A stretch of DNA of 64,000 nt from contig JBAJFG010000034.1 in assembly GCA_037903475.1 (NCBI GenBank), forward strand, positions 806,001 to 870,000, in the 5' to 3' direction. The position numbers and the translations under genes are program-made. The notes beneath the pieces are model-generated. The model saw only the letters and a list, made by a program, of their open reading frames with translations, ran no database searches and was not told the DNA's origin. The stretch is from Ancylostoma caninum (Eukaryota > Nematoda > Chromadorea > Rhabditida > Ancylostomatidae). Positions 38,864 to 49,894 of this stretch are shown in pieces (positions within the stretch are counted from its first letter, which is position 1; every line of letters begins with the position of its first letter).

Positions 38864-39985
38864 AGGGATGTGCGTAACAAAAATTTCTATTTTCGTAAAT
38901 CGTGAATCGTAAATTTTCCAAAACCGCCGTAAATCGGAAATCTGGGCACTACTGATAGGAAGCAGATAATTTCGGCTCGTTTCATAACAAAATTATTCTA
39001 AAACGATCTGAGGTATATACCTGCTGCGGAATTTATCCTCACATAACTTCGCCTTCTTATCCTCACATCAGAGTAATGACACTGTGATGAAGAGACAACT
39101 TTTTTCTTGGTATCTTAGATGGGCTGTATAGCTGTAAGAGTGTTATTTATCGCTGCAGAAATGAAGTTTCTCTTCAGCTTAGTGTTTCTGGAGTCTACAT
39201 GATCGACGGTTCTCTTATATTTGTTTCGCCAACTAAGCCATCGATAAATCCGTGTTTAGCGGACGTTTTATGAGTGTTTTGTTCTTGTTTTATGAATCGC
39301 ATGGTATACTCATGTAATAAATAAATAAATAAATAAATATCTGTGGGGCATGTAAATAGGTAACAGAAGAGTCTGCAAGGATGAAGCACTGACTTGACAC
39401 ATCGGGGGACAGCAAGCCACTGTAGGCAGGGGAAGAATACTTGCACTTTATCATCATTGTTTAAGGGCGTTATCAACTGGTTCATAAGAGCTCAGTCAGG
39501 AGGAAGACCTCTTGCGCACGATATCATGCCGCAGTTAAAATCAGAAAAGTAAATCAAAACTTTTTGATGAAGGACAGATGCTTGTCGGACAGCTCGTACC
39601 ACCGGCGAACGCTTAGACCACCAATTAGAAAAAGAGAATTAATGCGGCTTTTGATTTTCTTGTGGCAATCTATGTAAATATTCGATCTCCACAAGTCTTC
39701 TCTACAGAAAATGATATCGGGATGAAAAACCTTTTTAAACAATGGATAGAAACTATGTGAAATTAATCCTAACATTGGTGCAAAATGCAAACACAGACAA
39801 ATTATGCATATACATATTTGCACTCTGAGCACAAGTGCTATGGCGAGATTGATTCCTTGTCTTTATTTACGATTTTGTTACGAGAATTTAGGGCATTTTT
39901 TGTAAATCGTAAGTAGTAAAAAAATTGCGAAAAATGGCCGTTAATCGTAATTCGTGAACCATAAATCGTAATTACGCACATCCCT
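38864..39985. mobile_element. Non-autonomous element with AGGGATGTGCGTAA ends
   Basis: The left end AGGGATGTGCGTAA and the right end TTACGCACATCCC are inverted complements. They are followed inward by repeated, partly palindromic words such as CGTAAATCGTGAATCGTAAA on the left and AATCGTAATTCGTGAACC on the right. Length is about 1.1 kb. The GGGATGTGCG-type terminus resembles those of some hAT elements, but I see no transposase. A (AAAT)n run lies at 39316-39338. It ends 290 bp before the first supported exon of the receptor gene. Confidence 0.65.
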
Positions 39986-40275
39986 TGTGGCGGCCCTGGA
40001 TTTCATAGCCATATTCGGAGCTCTCATGGCTGTGATGATCCTGATTTGTTCCCAATTCGTTCTAGTCTCTGAGTTACTTGCAGCTCGAGCTAGCTTAAGC
40101 TAATGAGAAACTTTATGCCCATTCGAATGATTCGTTTCACCACAGTAGAAAAGCAGGATTTGTTATTTTGTTCCTCAAACCCAAAGCAGAGATATGGTTG
40201 ATTAACAGAGCTCCATTTTTTTTTCATTTCCTTTGCTGTAAAAATTATTCACATGTAAGAGATCTATGTTCACAG

Positions 40276-43200
40276 ATGATTTCAGCTGCTCTCATAATAG
40301 AAGTGTCAGCAGACCGATATGTAACTCAGCTACTTGAGACCTTACTGATGGATTATAACAAGAATGTTCGACCGGTTAAGAATGCGTCGGATGCTCTGCA
40401 AGTGAAATTTGGAGCCAATCTTTGTCGGCTGATTGATGTGGTTAGTTACCTTCTTCATCTTTTATCTTGATTTATTTATCCTTTCATTTATTTCTTATTT
40501 TCTTTGTCGTTATGTACGCTGCTGCCAGGATTTTTGAGGGATGAAAGATGAAATTTGGTCCGTAGAGGTATTACCCATGCGAACATTCGCATTCACGATG
40601 TTGAACAAGTCAGCTAGAGCTAAGATTTGAAGATAATGTACGCTTGAATCGGATTGTGACGTGAAAGTCTGAGTTCTATTTTAAAAAAGCGTTCTTTTTC
40701 GCGGCCATATTCCCTATCTTCTAGGATAGAAACTTTCATTTTTGTAGTCATTACCATTTTTCGGAATCTCGTTGGCTTCATTCCTTTGTCCGCCATTTTA
40801 CCTTATAATCCCACTTTACCTTACCATTTTACCTCATTCATTATTTTATTCCCAGTCAAACTTTGGCGAAAAGTACATACACCTTCAAGATTTTCAGTCT
40901 TGTACCTTCTCACAATATTTCACTTCTTCTACTCGAAAACCAATATGGATTTCACCATATGTATTGGTTAATCCCCCCTCAAATTCGTGCTCAGCATATT
41001 TGAGATCCTCGGACTAACACGAAGTTTCGTAGACCAAAAGTTTCCATGGCTGCTGCCTTCTATGACAAGAACGGCTGTTGCGGAAGGAGGACTTATCAAT
41101 CATCCTGACATGCCCGTCAGGCTCAGCATGCCGCCATCAAAGCGATCATGTTCCACTTTGAAACAGCTGTCATAATCACTTGAACTCACATTCTTTTTTT
41201 TTTGTTTCTTGCTATTCATAGAAGCCAGTAGGACAGCTTTGTCTTCTGATATGCCTGACACAGATTCTAAGCGAATATTTAGATTACATATTTTTCACTG
41301 GTAGTAAGTAGGCCGGATCGTAGTGCTATGCCTTTTCAGAGAGCTCAGATAAGATTCATATAAGAGCAAAAAGAAGTTTAACTTCTTCAGCTTGTCAATT
41401 TGAAGTGCATCCGGGATGAAATATGATGCCACTCGTCCACGGTTACGAGGAAACTCAAGCACTATGAACTTTGGGCACCACACGTACAAAACGCCAGTAA
41501 AATTGAAATTAGAACGGCTATGAGCTGCAGAAAAATTAAACGGAACTGGAGAAAATTAAAAGTTGGAGGATTGAGAGAGTATGAGCAAAACAAGGTCCAT
41601 ATAACCGCCGTGAATGCCCACTCCGGAGAAAAAATAAGTTTCATTAAGGTTAAATATTTGGACATCAATCCTAGCTTGTTATTGAGACTTTTAGAAACGT
41701 AATAGATACGTATGTGCCCTGTAGAGTGCATGTAAAGGTTCTTCCTGAAAATTGTATTGTTTATGAGAGAAAATTTCGCGACTTCGATACAAATAATAAA
41801 GAGCTAGTAGGCATCTTTAAAATACTCAGTGTGTGCAGAGTGAGTACCAGAAATTTGCATCCATTTCCTTCTGTTCTTTTTTTTTTCAATCTGTTGGATT
41901 GTTGCGAAATCGATGTCGGATCTCGACAGCTGACTTTGAACTGTCATAACTCGGCTAGAACTGAACTGTCATAACTCGGCTAGTGCTGAAGCTTTTTCCA
42001 AGGTTTAGGTGTCATTTGAATCAGCATATATCCATCATTTTTCAGCTGAATTTTCATTCATTTATTTAATTTTGGGGCGTGGAGTTCACGCATGTAATAC
42101 AATCAATATCTGGCACAGATAAATTCAAATGCCGGTAAGCATACATCTTGGAAAATTGATGAGATTATAATGTAAATGGAGGAAAAGCTACTATTGTAGC
42201 TTCAGTCGATGGTCAAGGTATAGCTTGAATCTGTTAACAGACATGTTAAGTATTCCATCCTTCAGTAATGGAGTAAATAACCCAATCGTTCTGTGCGAGA
42301 AAATTTTTGATCTGATTTGACTTCTAGCTAATGAGCCTTAGGCCGCCGCTTCTATTAGTGCTTCTAGCTGGTTTTTTGGTTTGGTTTTTGGTTCCATTGA
42401 ATCTAAAGCCAAGCTTTTTGGAGTCAGCATAATCTGCAAAAGCGTTTTGAGCTGAGATATTGTGACGCCCTACTCTTCCTCTTAGGGATGGATCCAACCT
42501 TCTGAATTTGTGGTTATCTCTAGGGGAACAGTCCGCCTGAATAAAATATGTAAAGGCGAATCTCGATTTCCGCTTACGCCTTCTCCCAGATCATCTGGAG
42601 TACGAAGTGTGGTCTTTTGATGGGATAATTAAAACCAGAGGATAAATTAAGGCGAATTTACTTGCCCAGTTTTTTCACAGTGCCAGTGCCTTTCATGACG
42701 CCAAATATAGGATAATAATCAACCTTAAAGCCACCTTCCAGATATCGAACACATCCTGTGGTGATAGCTTCCACCAGTGCCCCCGAAACGACGTTGACGT
42801 CATTGGATTCTAGTCCATAACTCTGAAACATTTATCTCTAAAACTGGATTACTTGGACCAACATTGGGCTATGATTTCATTGGACATTCCATCCCGCATA
42901 CGATGATAACAATCCCCTTTTTAGCCGTTGCGTTGTTACCGAATTCGAATCCATGATACAGTTTGAGACGAAATTTTGCTAGCGACTACACTTCGATTCA
43001 CCCACGAGGAAGCCGATAAAAATGGATGGGTCCGGATGGAAATGAAGGGGCAGAAAGAGGAAGAAATAAGCTTTCATATAACTACCAAATATCTTACTGA
43101 TACATCGCTTTTCTTTCCAGAGTACTAGTCCAAAGTTTGAGGTTCGAAAATCCGACATCGATTTCGCAACAACCTAATAGATATTTCGTCTCCAATCTTG

Positions 43201-46200
43201 CCTTATATCCTGGAATACAAGTTTTGGTAGAATTATCGGGATAATCGTAGATTGCAGGGATCCCCAGAATCTAAGAAAAAAATTTCGTGAGTACCATCGT
43301 TCCACATCCTGACTAACGCCGCTGTCCATGCATCTGCCGATGTCTTGCTTACAATACACGGATTTTTGGCTTGTCCTTTCCCCCAGTATGCCTATAACCT
43401 TAGATACATAATTACTAAATAAAAATACTGATGGCAATCAAGCATCTTTCGGAGTTTCACCATCGATAGTATCATAAATGAAGTGGAATCCAGAACAAAC
43501 TCGACCCTTTCCAGGATGAGGTGAACCAGGTGCTGACGACAAGTCTGTGGCTAGAAATGGTGAGTGCTGAGTTGATGTATGAAACATTTCTTTTTTTCAA
43601 TTAAGAAAAAGTTGCTCGCAGTTTTTTCTAGGTCCCGATGTGTCTTTTTTCTAATGTGCTCATTTTTTTACTACATACTACTCTGAAGCAACAACTTTTA
43701 GCAATGGAGCGATCGGAAGCTCGTCTGGAATCCAGCAGAATGGGGAGGCGTTGAAAGGGTGCACATACCATCTGACCAGATATGGATACCAGATATCCTA
43801 CTCTATAACAAGTAAGTTTGACATGTTATGTGTACATTCTTTCTTGGTTTGATCCATGTAATCCTTTTATTTTAGTGCAGATGGTGAACCACATATTACC
43901 ATTGATAGCCTTGCCCTTGTGGATCACAGGGGAACAGTTCTATGGCAGCCACCCTCCATTTACAAGAGCTTATGCCCGGTTAGATATTGAATTTCTCAAG
44001 GGTTACAAGTACCAATATTGAGTAATTTCATTCGTTTTCAGATTAACATCGAGTATTTTCCTTACGACTCACAGGAATGCCATTTGAAGGTATTTTAGTG
44101 AGATGATCCTTATCTCATCACATTATCTATAACACTGGTATCCAGAACTATGGAACCATGTTGATTGCAGCTTCAGAATTTACTTTTATTACATAAATGT
44201 ATATCCTTAAGTTTGGTGGATGGTCAAACGATGGCCAAACCTTAGCCCTGGAGCAGATCCCAGTCAACATCCACGACAAGCCAGAAGTGAGAGTGGACCA
44301 CACCGGCGCGGAGTTTCTCTACCTTGAACAAGGGCTGGGACTCAGTTTCTACCACGAGTAGGTTTTCATAGCTTTCATGACGATTTCGAGATGTCCAAGG
44401 ATAGAATATCCACGACAAGCCAGAAGTGAGAGTTAGAGTATTCCAGGAGTGCTGAATGGGACCTGCTCAGGGCAACATCATCACGATATGCACAGATTTA
44501 TCCAGGATGTTGTGGACAACAGTTCTATATTGATATCCGGTACAACATTGTGATACGTCGGAAGGCTATATTTTTCACTGTTATGCTTACTATACCGTGT
44601 ATGTTGATAGGTGAGAATTTTCAGAATTTTATCCTTTTCGCATATGGTTTTTTTTCTCGGAGATTTTGCAGGAGGCATTCATTCGTACTTAAAATCATAA
44701 CTATTTCCAACGTAAATTGAATTTCCAGCCAATTCGACTCCATTTGTCTTCGTTATTCCTCCAAACGAGCATAAAATGACGTTTTCCATCTCTGTGTTCG
44801 TGGCATTCACTCTCTTCTACCTCGTATTGATTGAACTCATTCCTCCAACTTCTCTTGTTCTCCCGCTAATTGGTAAGTGATTAGGCTACCCCTATATTCC
44901 ACATTGACTACTGCACCACTGTGTAGCCATCGCCAAGGCGACATCGATTCCGATGTGTATCGATTATCGGCGACTCGCGCGCAGCAGCGTTATCGACGCT
45001 CCACCCAAAATCAATATGCATCGAGATCGATGTCGCTGGCGACGGCGATGCACTCGCTATACTCTGCGTGAAGTGTAGCGGCAGACGGTGTTCTTTTTCT
45101 ATTTTATTTATATTGTAATTCATTTACATCCATGATGCAGAAGATCCGACAGGGAAGGGAGAGAGAGTGGTCGGTTGTTCGGGTGCGAATCTTCACACCG
45201 TCATATATTTTCACATCCGAGACAAATATTTGTATTCAGCCTTTAGTCTGATGACTGCGGTTTTTTTTTTCGACTTGTTTGCTTTACTTAGTAATTTCCA
45301 AGATGAAACTCTGAATCTCCAACTTTCTATATAATTTTATAAGTTGAAAATTGACTATTGCTTGCTCTCAGTCCTCCCCCCCCCCCCACTTCGCAATGAA
45401 AGCCTGACTGCCATTAGTCCATCAGCACCATCCATAAATTTAATATCTCACCAAAATCTTATATTTCATCAATGTGCTGTTCTACAGGGAAATATCTCCT
45501 CTTCACTTTGATGATGATTACTGTATCTATTCTTATCAGTGTTGTCAACGTTAATATTTATCGAAGGTTAGTCACTCATATTCACTTCTCGAATATTATG
45601 AAAAAATACAGATGTTCGGAGGGCACACGAATGACGTCATGTGAGGTTTGGAACGTTGTACTTGAAAGGCGTAGTGCGACTGATCTCTGCGATTGGTTGG
45701 CTGGGCACAGTGGCCAATCGCAGAGCCCGGTAGCACTGCTCCTCCAAGGTGCAACGCTGGAGACCCTGTGATATATGCAGAGTTTTCTGGCAGAACGCTG
45801 AGGAACTCTCAGCATTCCATAGATCTGCTGGAAGGTAAGTGAATGCTCTTTCTGGCGAATGCAGCCACAGCTCCAGAAGTGATGATGAAAACGAAAAGAG
45901 TGAAAACAAAGGTAGCTAGAAACTATGTTCTCTCAAGCTAAAAGAATTGGGCGGCTACTTTCGCGTCTAGCTCTATTAACCAGTCATTATCCTAAAATCT
46001 ATTATTTTCAGACAAGCATTCGCCTCTGAAATGTCACCGTGGCAGCGATGGTTGTTCGTGAAAACACTGCCGCGAATTTTAAAGTTAAAACCACTAGTGG
46101 AGCCTGAAAGTGTCGTGAGCAGTGTCACGACGTTGAGAGGTGAAATGTCATTCATTTTGCTCACAACAAGTTTTTGTGCTCCATTTCCTAATTTCCTCAA

Positions 46201-47602
46201 ACTTTTTAGAATCCTTGACGCGCTCAAGGATAGAAAGTAGCTCAGGAAGAAAGTCTTCCCTTCCTGCTTTCCCTGCTCCAAGGCTCAGATTACTTAGCCT
46301 TGTTGAGGTATGAACAAAACAAAGATATAATTACAAAATTAAAATTCAGATTATTTTCCATTTTCTATTCGCAGATGGATGAAGCTATGAAGAGGAAGAG
46401 TCGGACGGATAATCTTGATCTTTTCCGAAAAATCTCCGGCTGTATACAAATTATTGCTGCAAATTTCCATAATCGTCAAATGGAGAACAAGGTACGTAAA
46501 TACTCGAGGCTAAGCCGGAAAAGGAGATGGAATCGGTAGTTTGGAGCGTGGTGGGGGATCTCTGGAATCTGCTAGTGGCTTTTCTCCCTTAGCACCGCCC
46601 AACATCCCACTTAAAGGCAGTGTGTCACCTTGTTTCGTAAGCTGAAAATACCAGCAGACTCTAGATCTCCTCGTCACGCCAATTCCAAAGATGTACGTCA
46701 AAGCCCATAAAAATGACGAAAATCCCGTTTTCGGAGGGTCCGAAAATGCAATTCACGGAGCACCTGAGCGGAGCGATCCGTGAATGTGCTGGCTGCGCGC
46801 CACGTCTGCAGTGTTGGCCAACACGTCTAGACGTGTCCGATCGATGAGATCAATGGCTTCACGCTTCCGCTCGGCTCGACAAACTGTTCCAAACCCTGTC
46901 CCGAAAAAACGTTTAAAAAACGGGTTTAGAGGCCGTTTTGTAACACTTTATGTGTACCGCTAGACCAGCGCATCGAGGAGATTCAGGATCCGCTAACCAC
47001 ACAAAAACACACAGTGACACACTGCTTTTAAAGTATTTTAGGTGAGGGTAAGATGACGAAATTGGTTGTTAGGTAGAATGCACTAAGTTGCAAGAGAAGC
47101 CAGTTTTTTTTTTTCGAGAATTTCCAGAAAAGTTTCTCGCTTTCTGAGGTATTCTGGAAAGATTTGAGATTTTCAGCAGATTTCCCCCACCGCTCCAGTT
47201 CTAGACTTGGAATGCCTTCAAAACACAATATTTCTAGAATTGACACTACAATGTATATCCGTAAATAAATAAATAAATAAATAAATGCAATCTACATCAG
47301 AATATCTCCATTTCCTTTGCGTATCATAATGTAGCAGTTCATCAGTGATGTAGTATAGTAAAAGCACCAGAAATCACCTATAAGTAACCAGTGCCTCATT
47401 CCAGATAACCGATGAATGGAGGTTGATGTCGCTGGTCATCGACAGAGTGTGCCTCATCCTGTACATTGTGATGAATTTAATAGGAAACGTGCTGTTCATC
47501 TACAATTCGCCGACGCTGTACGACGACCGGCCATCGCTAGGGAAGACCGTCCCCTTTTCTCCGCTCAGCGGTGGCGCCGTGAATGTGATACATTCCGACT
47601 AA
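40276..47602 (+). CDS. Nicotinic acetylcholine-receptor alpha-type subunit, DEG-3-like group
   Basis: Cys-loop ligand-gated cation channel subunit of nerve or muscle membranes. Thirteen exons, all in phase, give 514 residues: 40276-40440, 43515-43559, 43702-43811, 43876-43978, 44042-44089, 44212-44357, 44447-44610, 44729-44872, 45488-45566, 46012-46139, 46210-46307, 46375-46491 and 47405-47602. The extracellular part has [20 protein letters not shown], the Cys-loop from C140 to C154 (13 residues between), and adjacent cysteines C227-C228 in YPGCC, which mark an alpha subunit. M1-M3 span about 246-335 with M2 starting [12 protein letters not shown], and M4 lies near 455-485. The N-terminus is uncertain: exon 1 opens after an acceptor at 40275, the peptide before the mature region is short for a signal sequence, and an upstream exon may exist (a hydrophobic MAVMILICSQFVL lies at about 40027). 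The M2 border reads EHK instead of GEK, as I recall for the DEG-3 group; the exact gene (acr-23, acr-20, des-2, deg-3 type) cannot be fixed. Confidence 0.92.
41520..41974 (+). pseudogene. Coding-like fragments of an unknown family in receptor intron 1
   Basis: On the plus strand [20 protein letters not shown] (about 41600-41660) is followed, after a change of frame near an acceptor-like TTTTAG, by [20 protein letters not shown] and, further on, [15 protein letters not shown]. The last piece repeats the peptide CCEIDVG found on the opposite strand at about 43155-43175. I do not recognise the family. It sits inside receptor intron 1 (40441-43514) and is not part of the receptor frame. Confidence 0.35.
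42658..43437 (-). CDS. Unknown minus-strand gene nested in receptor intron 1
   Basis: The best exon is 42658-42822: after a TTTCAG acceptor it reads [20 protein letters not shown] and ends [12 protein letters not shown] then TAA (54 residues). Upstream on the same strand an exon starting at 43270 after TTTCTTAG reads [20 protein letters not shown] and continues through [10 protein letters not shown]. Another open stretch at 43300-43400 reads [19 protein letters not shown]. Between 42830 and 43130 there is further coding-like sequence ([13 protein letters not shown]). I could not close a full-length model or name a family. No signal peptide or known catalytic motif was seen. Confidence 0.45.
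44408..44433 (+). repeat. 26-bp copy of receptor exon sequence inside the next intron
   Basis: The intron stretch ATCCACGACAAGCCAGAAGT and six following bases duplicate 44269-44294 of the preceding exon exactly. It ends 13 bp before the acceptor at 44446. It does not add coding sequence in the model used here. Confidence 0.9.
44913..45085. mobile_element. GC-rich palindromic element in receptor intron, copy A
   Basis: It contains GCGACATCGATT near its left side and AATCAATATGCATCGAGATC, then GATGTCGC, on the right, which can fold back. Similar GC-rich units with AAAATC(A/G)ATGC and GAGCGAC words occur at 50096-50275 and 52380-52510, each also inside an intron. Confidence 0.5.
45685..45725. 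repeat. Strong hairpin in receptor intron
   Basis: CTCTGCGATTGG and CCAATCGCAGAG are perfect complements with a loop of about 17 bases. A related pair (GATTGGCT and GGCCAATCGC) occurs at about 48790-48826. It is probably the core of a small foldback repeat. Confidence 0.7.
46611..47031. mobile_element. TTAA-flanked MITE, copy 3, in receptor intron 12
   Basis: The left end TTAAAGGCAGTGTGTCAC and the right end GTGACACACTGCTTTTAA are inverted complements, 421 bp apart. TTAA termini and the GGCAG core link it to 14669-15436 and 36801-37246. The interior is GC-rich. It lies within the receptor intron 46492-47404. Confidence 0.8.
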
Positions 47603-47708
47603 GCTCATTTTGATCGATACATTGCTTTTCGGAATGCTTCCGATTTCTCCTGTTCGTTCGCTATTGAGCTGAATACATCGTAAATATATTTGCTGATTGA
47701 GGAGACAG

Positions 47709-48064
47709 CTCTGTTTCAGAAGAGGTTTCCAGAATCTCAGGGTCGAAAATCCAGAAATAACTTGAAAACTGCTCTCCGATATCTCCCGGTAAAATGGAAA
47801 ACGGTGATAGGAATCATAGCAAGAAATTTTCGGGCCGAGATGAGGGTTACTGCCAAGATAGAAAAGAAGTTTTGCGCATATCCTGGGGAACTATGCAGGG
47901 GAGCTTTTTTCAGAAAGGGAGTAGACTACTTCACAACATGTTTAGCAAGAAGGAGATGGATTCACAGAATTTGTTTTGCTTTTGCAGACCTTTGTAAAGA
48001 AAAACATCAAGCCTCAGCAGTTACATCTGATGACGACGAAGCGCTAGAAATGTATAAGCAGTAA
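47709..48064 (+). CDS. Doubtful small gene just downstream of the receptor
   Basis: An acceptor-like CTGTTTCAG ends at 47708-47709, about 107 bp after the receptor stop, a spacing typical of nematode operons. A frame from the ATG at 47794 reads KEVLRISWGTM and then KGSRLLHNMFSKKE, whose Trp, Gly and Phe spacing resembles the A-B helices of globins. It ends soon after in a pyrimidine tract that looks like an acceptor. Another frame runs on through AVTSDDDEALEMYKQ to a stop at 48064. No distal globin helices with the haem histidine were found. It may be a globin fragment, an unrelated small gene, or chance. Confidence 0.25.
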
Positions 48065-48169
48065 GTGAAGCGTAAGCAGTGAGACGTAAACAGGGTAAAC
48101 AACCTGGCTTCGCACATGTACATATAAAATAATTTGTTTGTCTCTGGAAGTACATGAGGGGAATACCAA

Positions 48170-48175
48170 AATAAA
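48170..48175 (+). terminator. AATAAA poly(A) signal
   Basis: The first plus-strand AATAAA after the receptor stop (47602) and about 105 bases after the doubtful frame ending at 48064. It could serve either transcript. Confidence 0.4.
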
Positions 48176-49894
48176 GAGTACTATCGTTGTTAAAACATAA
48201 AATAAAAAACGCACGAAAATATGATATGCCGGAATCGAGACTGTTATGGATCAACATGTTCTCTTCTAGCATTAGCTCCACCGCCAAAAAAAGGAACAAA
48301 AAAGATCGCTCCCGTAAACAAATTCCAGTGTGTATTAAAAGTATATAGGGACACCCAAGGAATCCAGCTCAAAGAACCCCCAAGACATATAGTTTCATTA
48401 GATAAGGTCAATCCATAGGATTTTTTATTTTTTTCTAAAGTAGATAGATCGCTACTATGGAAATATTTACGAATAGGGTAGCAAAAATGTTACCACAGAC
48501 TTGAGACCTGAGCCGAAGCGGCAGCATTTGGTTGGAAAAGGTTCCGTCTAAAGGCTTCGACATAGACGTACGACTTACGTTTAATTTCAGCCTCCCGGGA
48601 GCACATACTTTACTATTATTGGTACCAATTCTGCACAACTCCACTCAACTTTCTGCTGAGATCGCTGTCATTTTTATGTTTCACTTCAGAGGAAATCCAT
48701 AGTTCTTCGGAGCTTTCGGATTCTACAGTGCTTGAACGCTCTTCGGGTGCAATGCGTGATATACCGCAAAGGGCGGCGCAACCAAGTCATGTGATTGGCT
48801 GTTTACGTGAATTGGCCAATCGCGGAACTCTTCACCGCCATCTTACCCAGGTGTAACTCTCCATACCGTTCTTTTCTCATATTCTGCTATCTCACCCAAA
48901 GTCTCTTTTTGTTAAATTACGCGAAGCCGCCAAAAAACAACGCCATTAGATTGACCATATAGTGAGAGCCTACAATAAATAATCTAAAAGGATTCCATGA
49001 TAGATCTTAACCAACGGTGAGGGAAATTCCAAATAGCACTAAACATGCGCTGACGTATGAGTATGAGCCATACGTATACGTAGGCCCAGGATTTGCTCAA
49101 GTTGTCCTATGCTAGTGAACCTATCAAAGATCATAACATCTTCTTCATTACTCAACGTTTATTTGAGGACTACACAGTACAATGCCCTGATCAAAAGCTG
49201 CAACATCGATTGTGCACGAAAACCGTACAGACACCGAGGAGGGGATATGTATTGAGCAAGTATCAAAGGGCCACAGATTAGCAAGAAAATGGAGAACCGA
49301 ATCGCTCGTGGATACCGTTAACATACAACAGCTAAATATTCAGTAACTTTAAAAACCTAAATGGTCAAGCTAAGTATAGATTAATACTGTAGCAATTCAT
49401 CAGTCTCAATAATACGTTCCATACAAGAAAGGAGAATATCACTACCTCATAACAAATACTAATACTAAACACAAAAGAGTTAAGTAACCAGCATAAAAGG
49501 CTATTTCAGCCACGACGGGGCGGGATGAAATGTTTCTCTCGCCGTCTCTGCCCTATTCGCGCTTGCGCACTCTCTTATCATTCCCGCTTTGAAAGCTGCA
49601 AGCTTGAAAAACAGCCCACCATCTCCGTCTCAGCAATGGCACAACAGAAAAAGTAAAGATCAAACTCGTCTAAAACACTAATCTCGCATCTAAAACAATA
49701 ACCAACAACCTTAGAGGTAAAACGAGACTAGGCATATCATAACAACCAAAAGCTCTCGGATACAGTCGTCTCCATGAAATCATATATCATAAAAGAAATC
49801 ATCAGGATTAAGGATCAACATTAGCAAAAAGCTCTTCGCAGATCCAACTTCGTAATAAAGGGCTACAACAGAACTAAAAGTAACAGTAAAAATA
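48176..49894. other. Intergenic stretch between convergent genes
   Basis: It separates the plus-strand receptor from the minus-strand carrier. It holds the hairpin-like repeat at about 48790-48826 and short frames. A basic stretch TAKKRNKKDRSRKQIP at about 48272-48320 could be an exon, but no gene model supports it. Confidence 0.4.
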
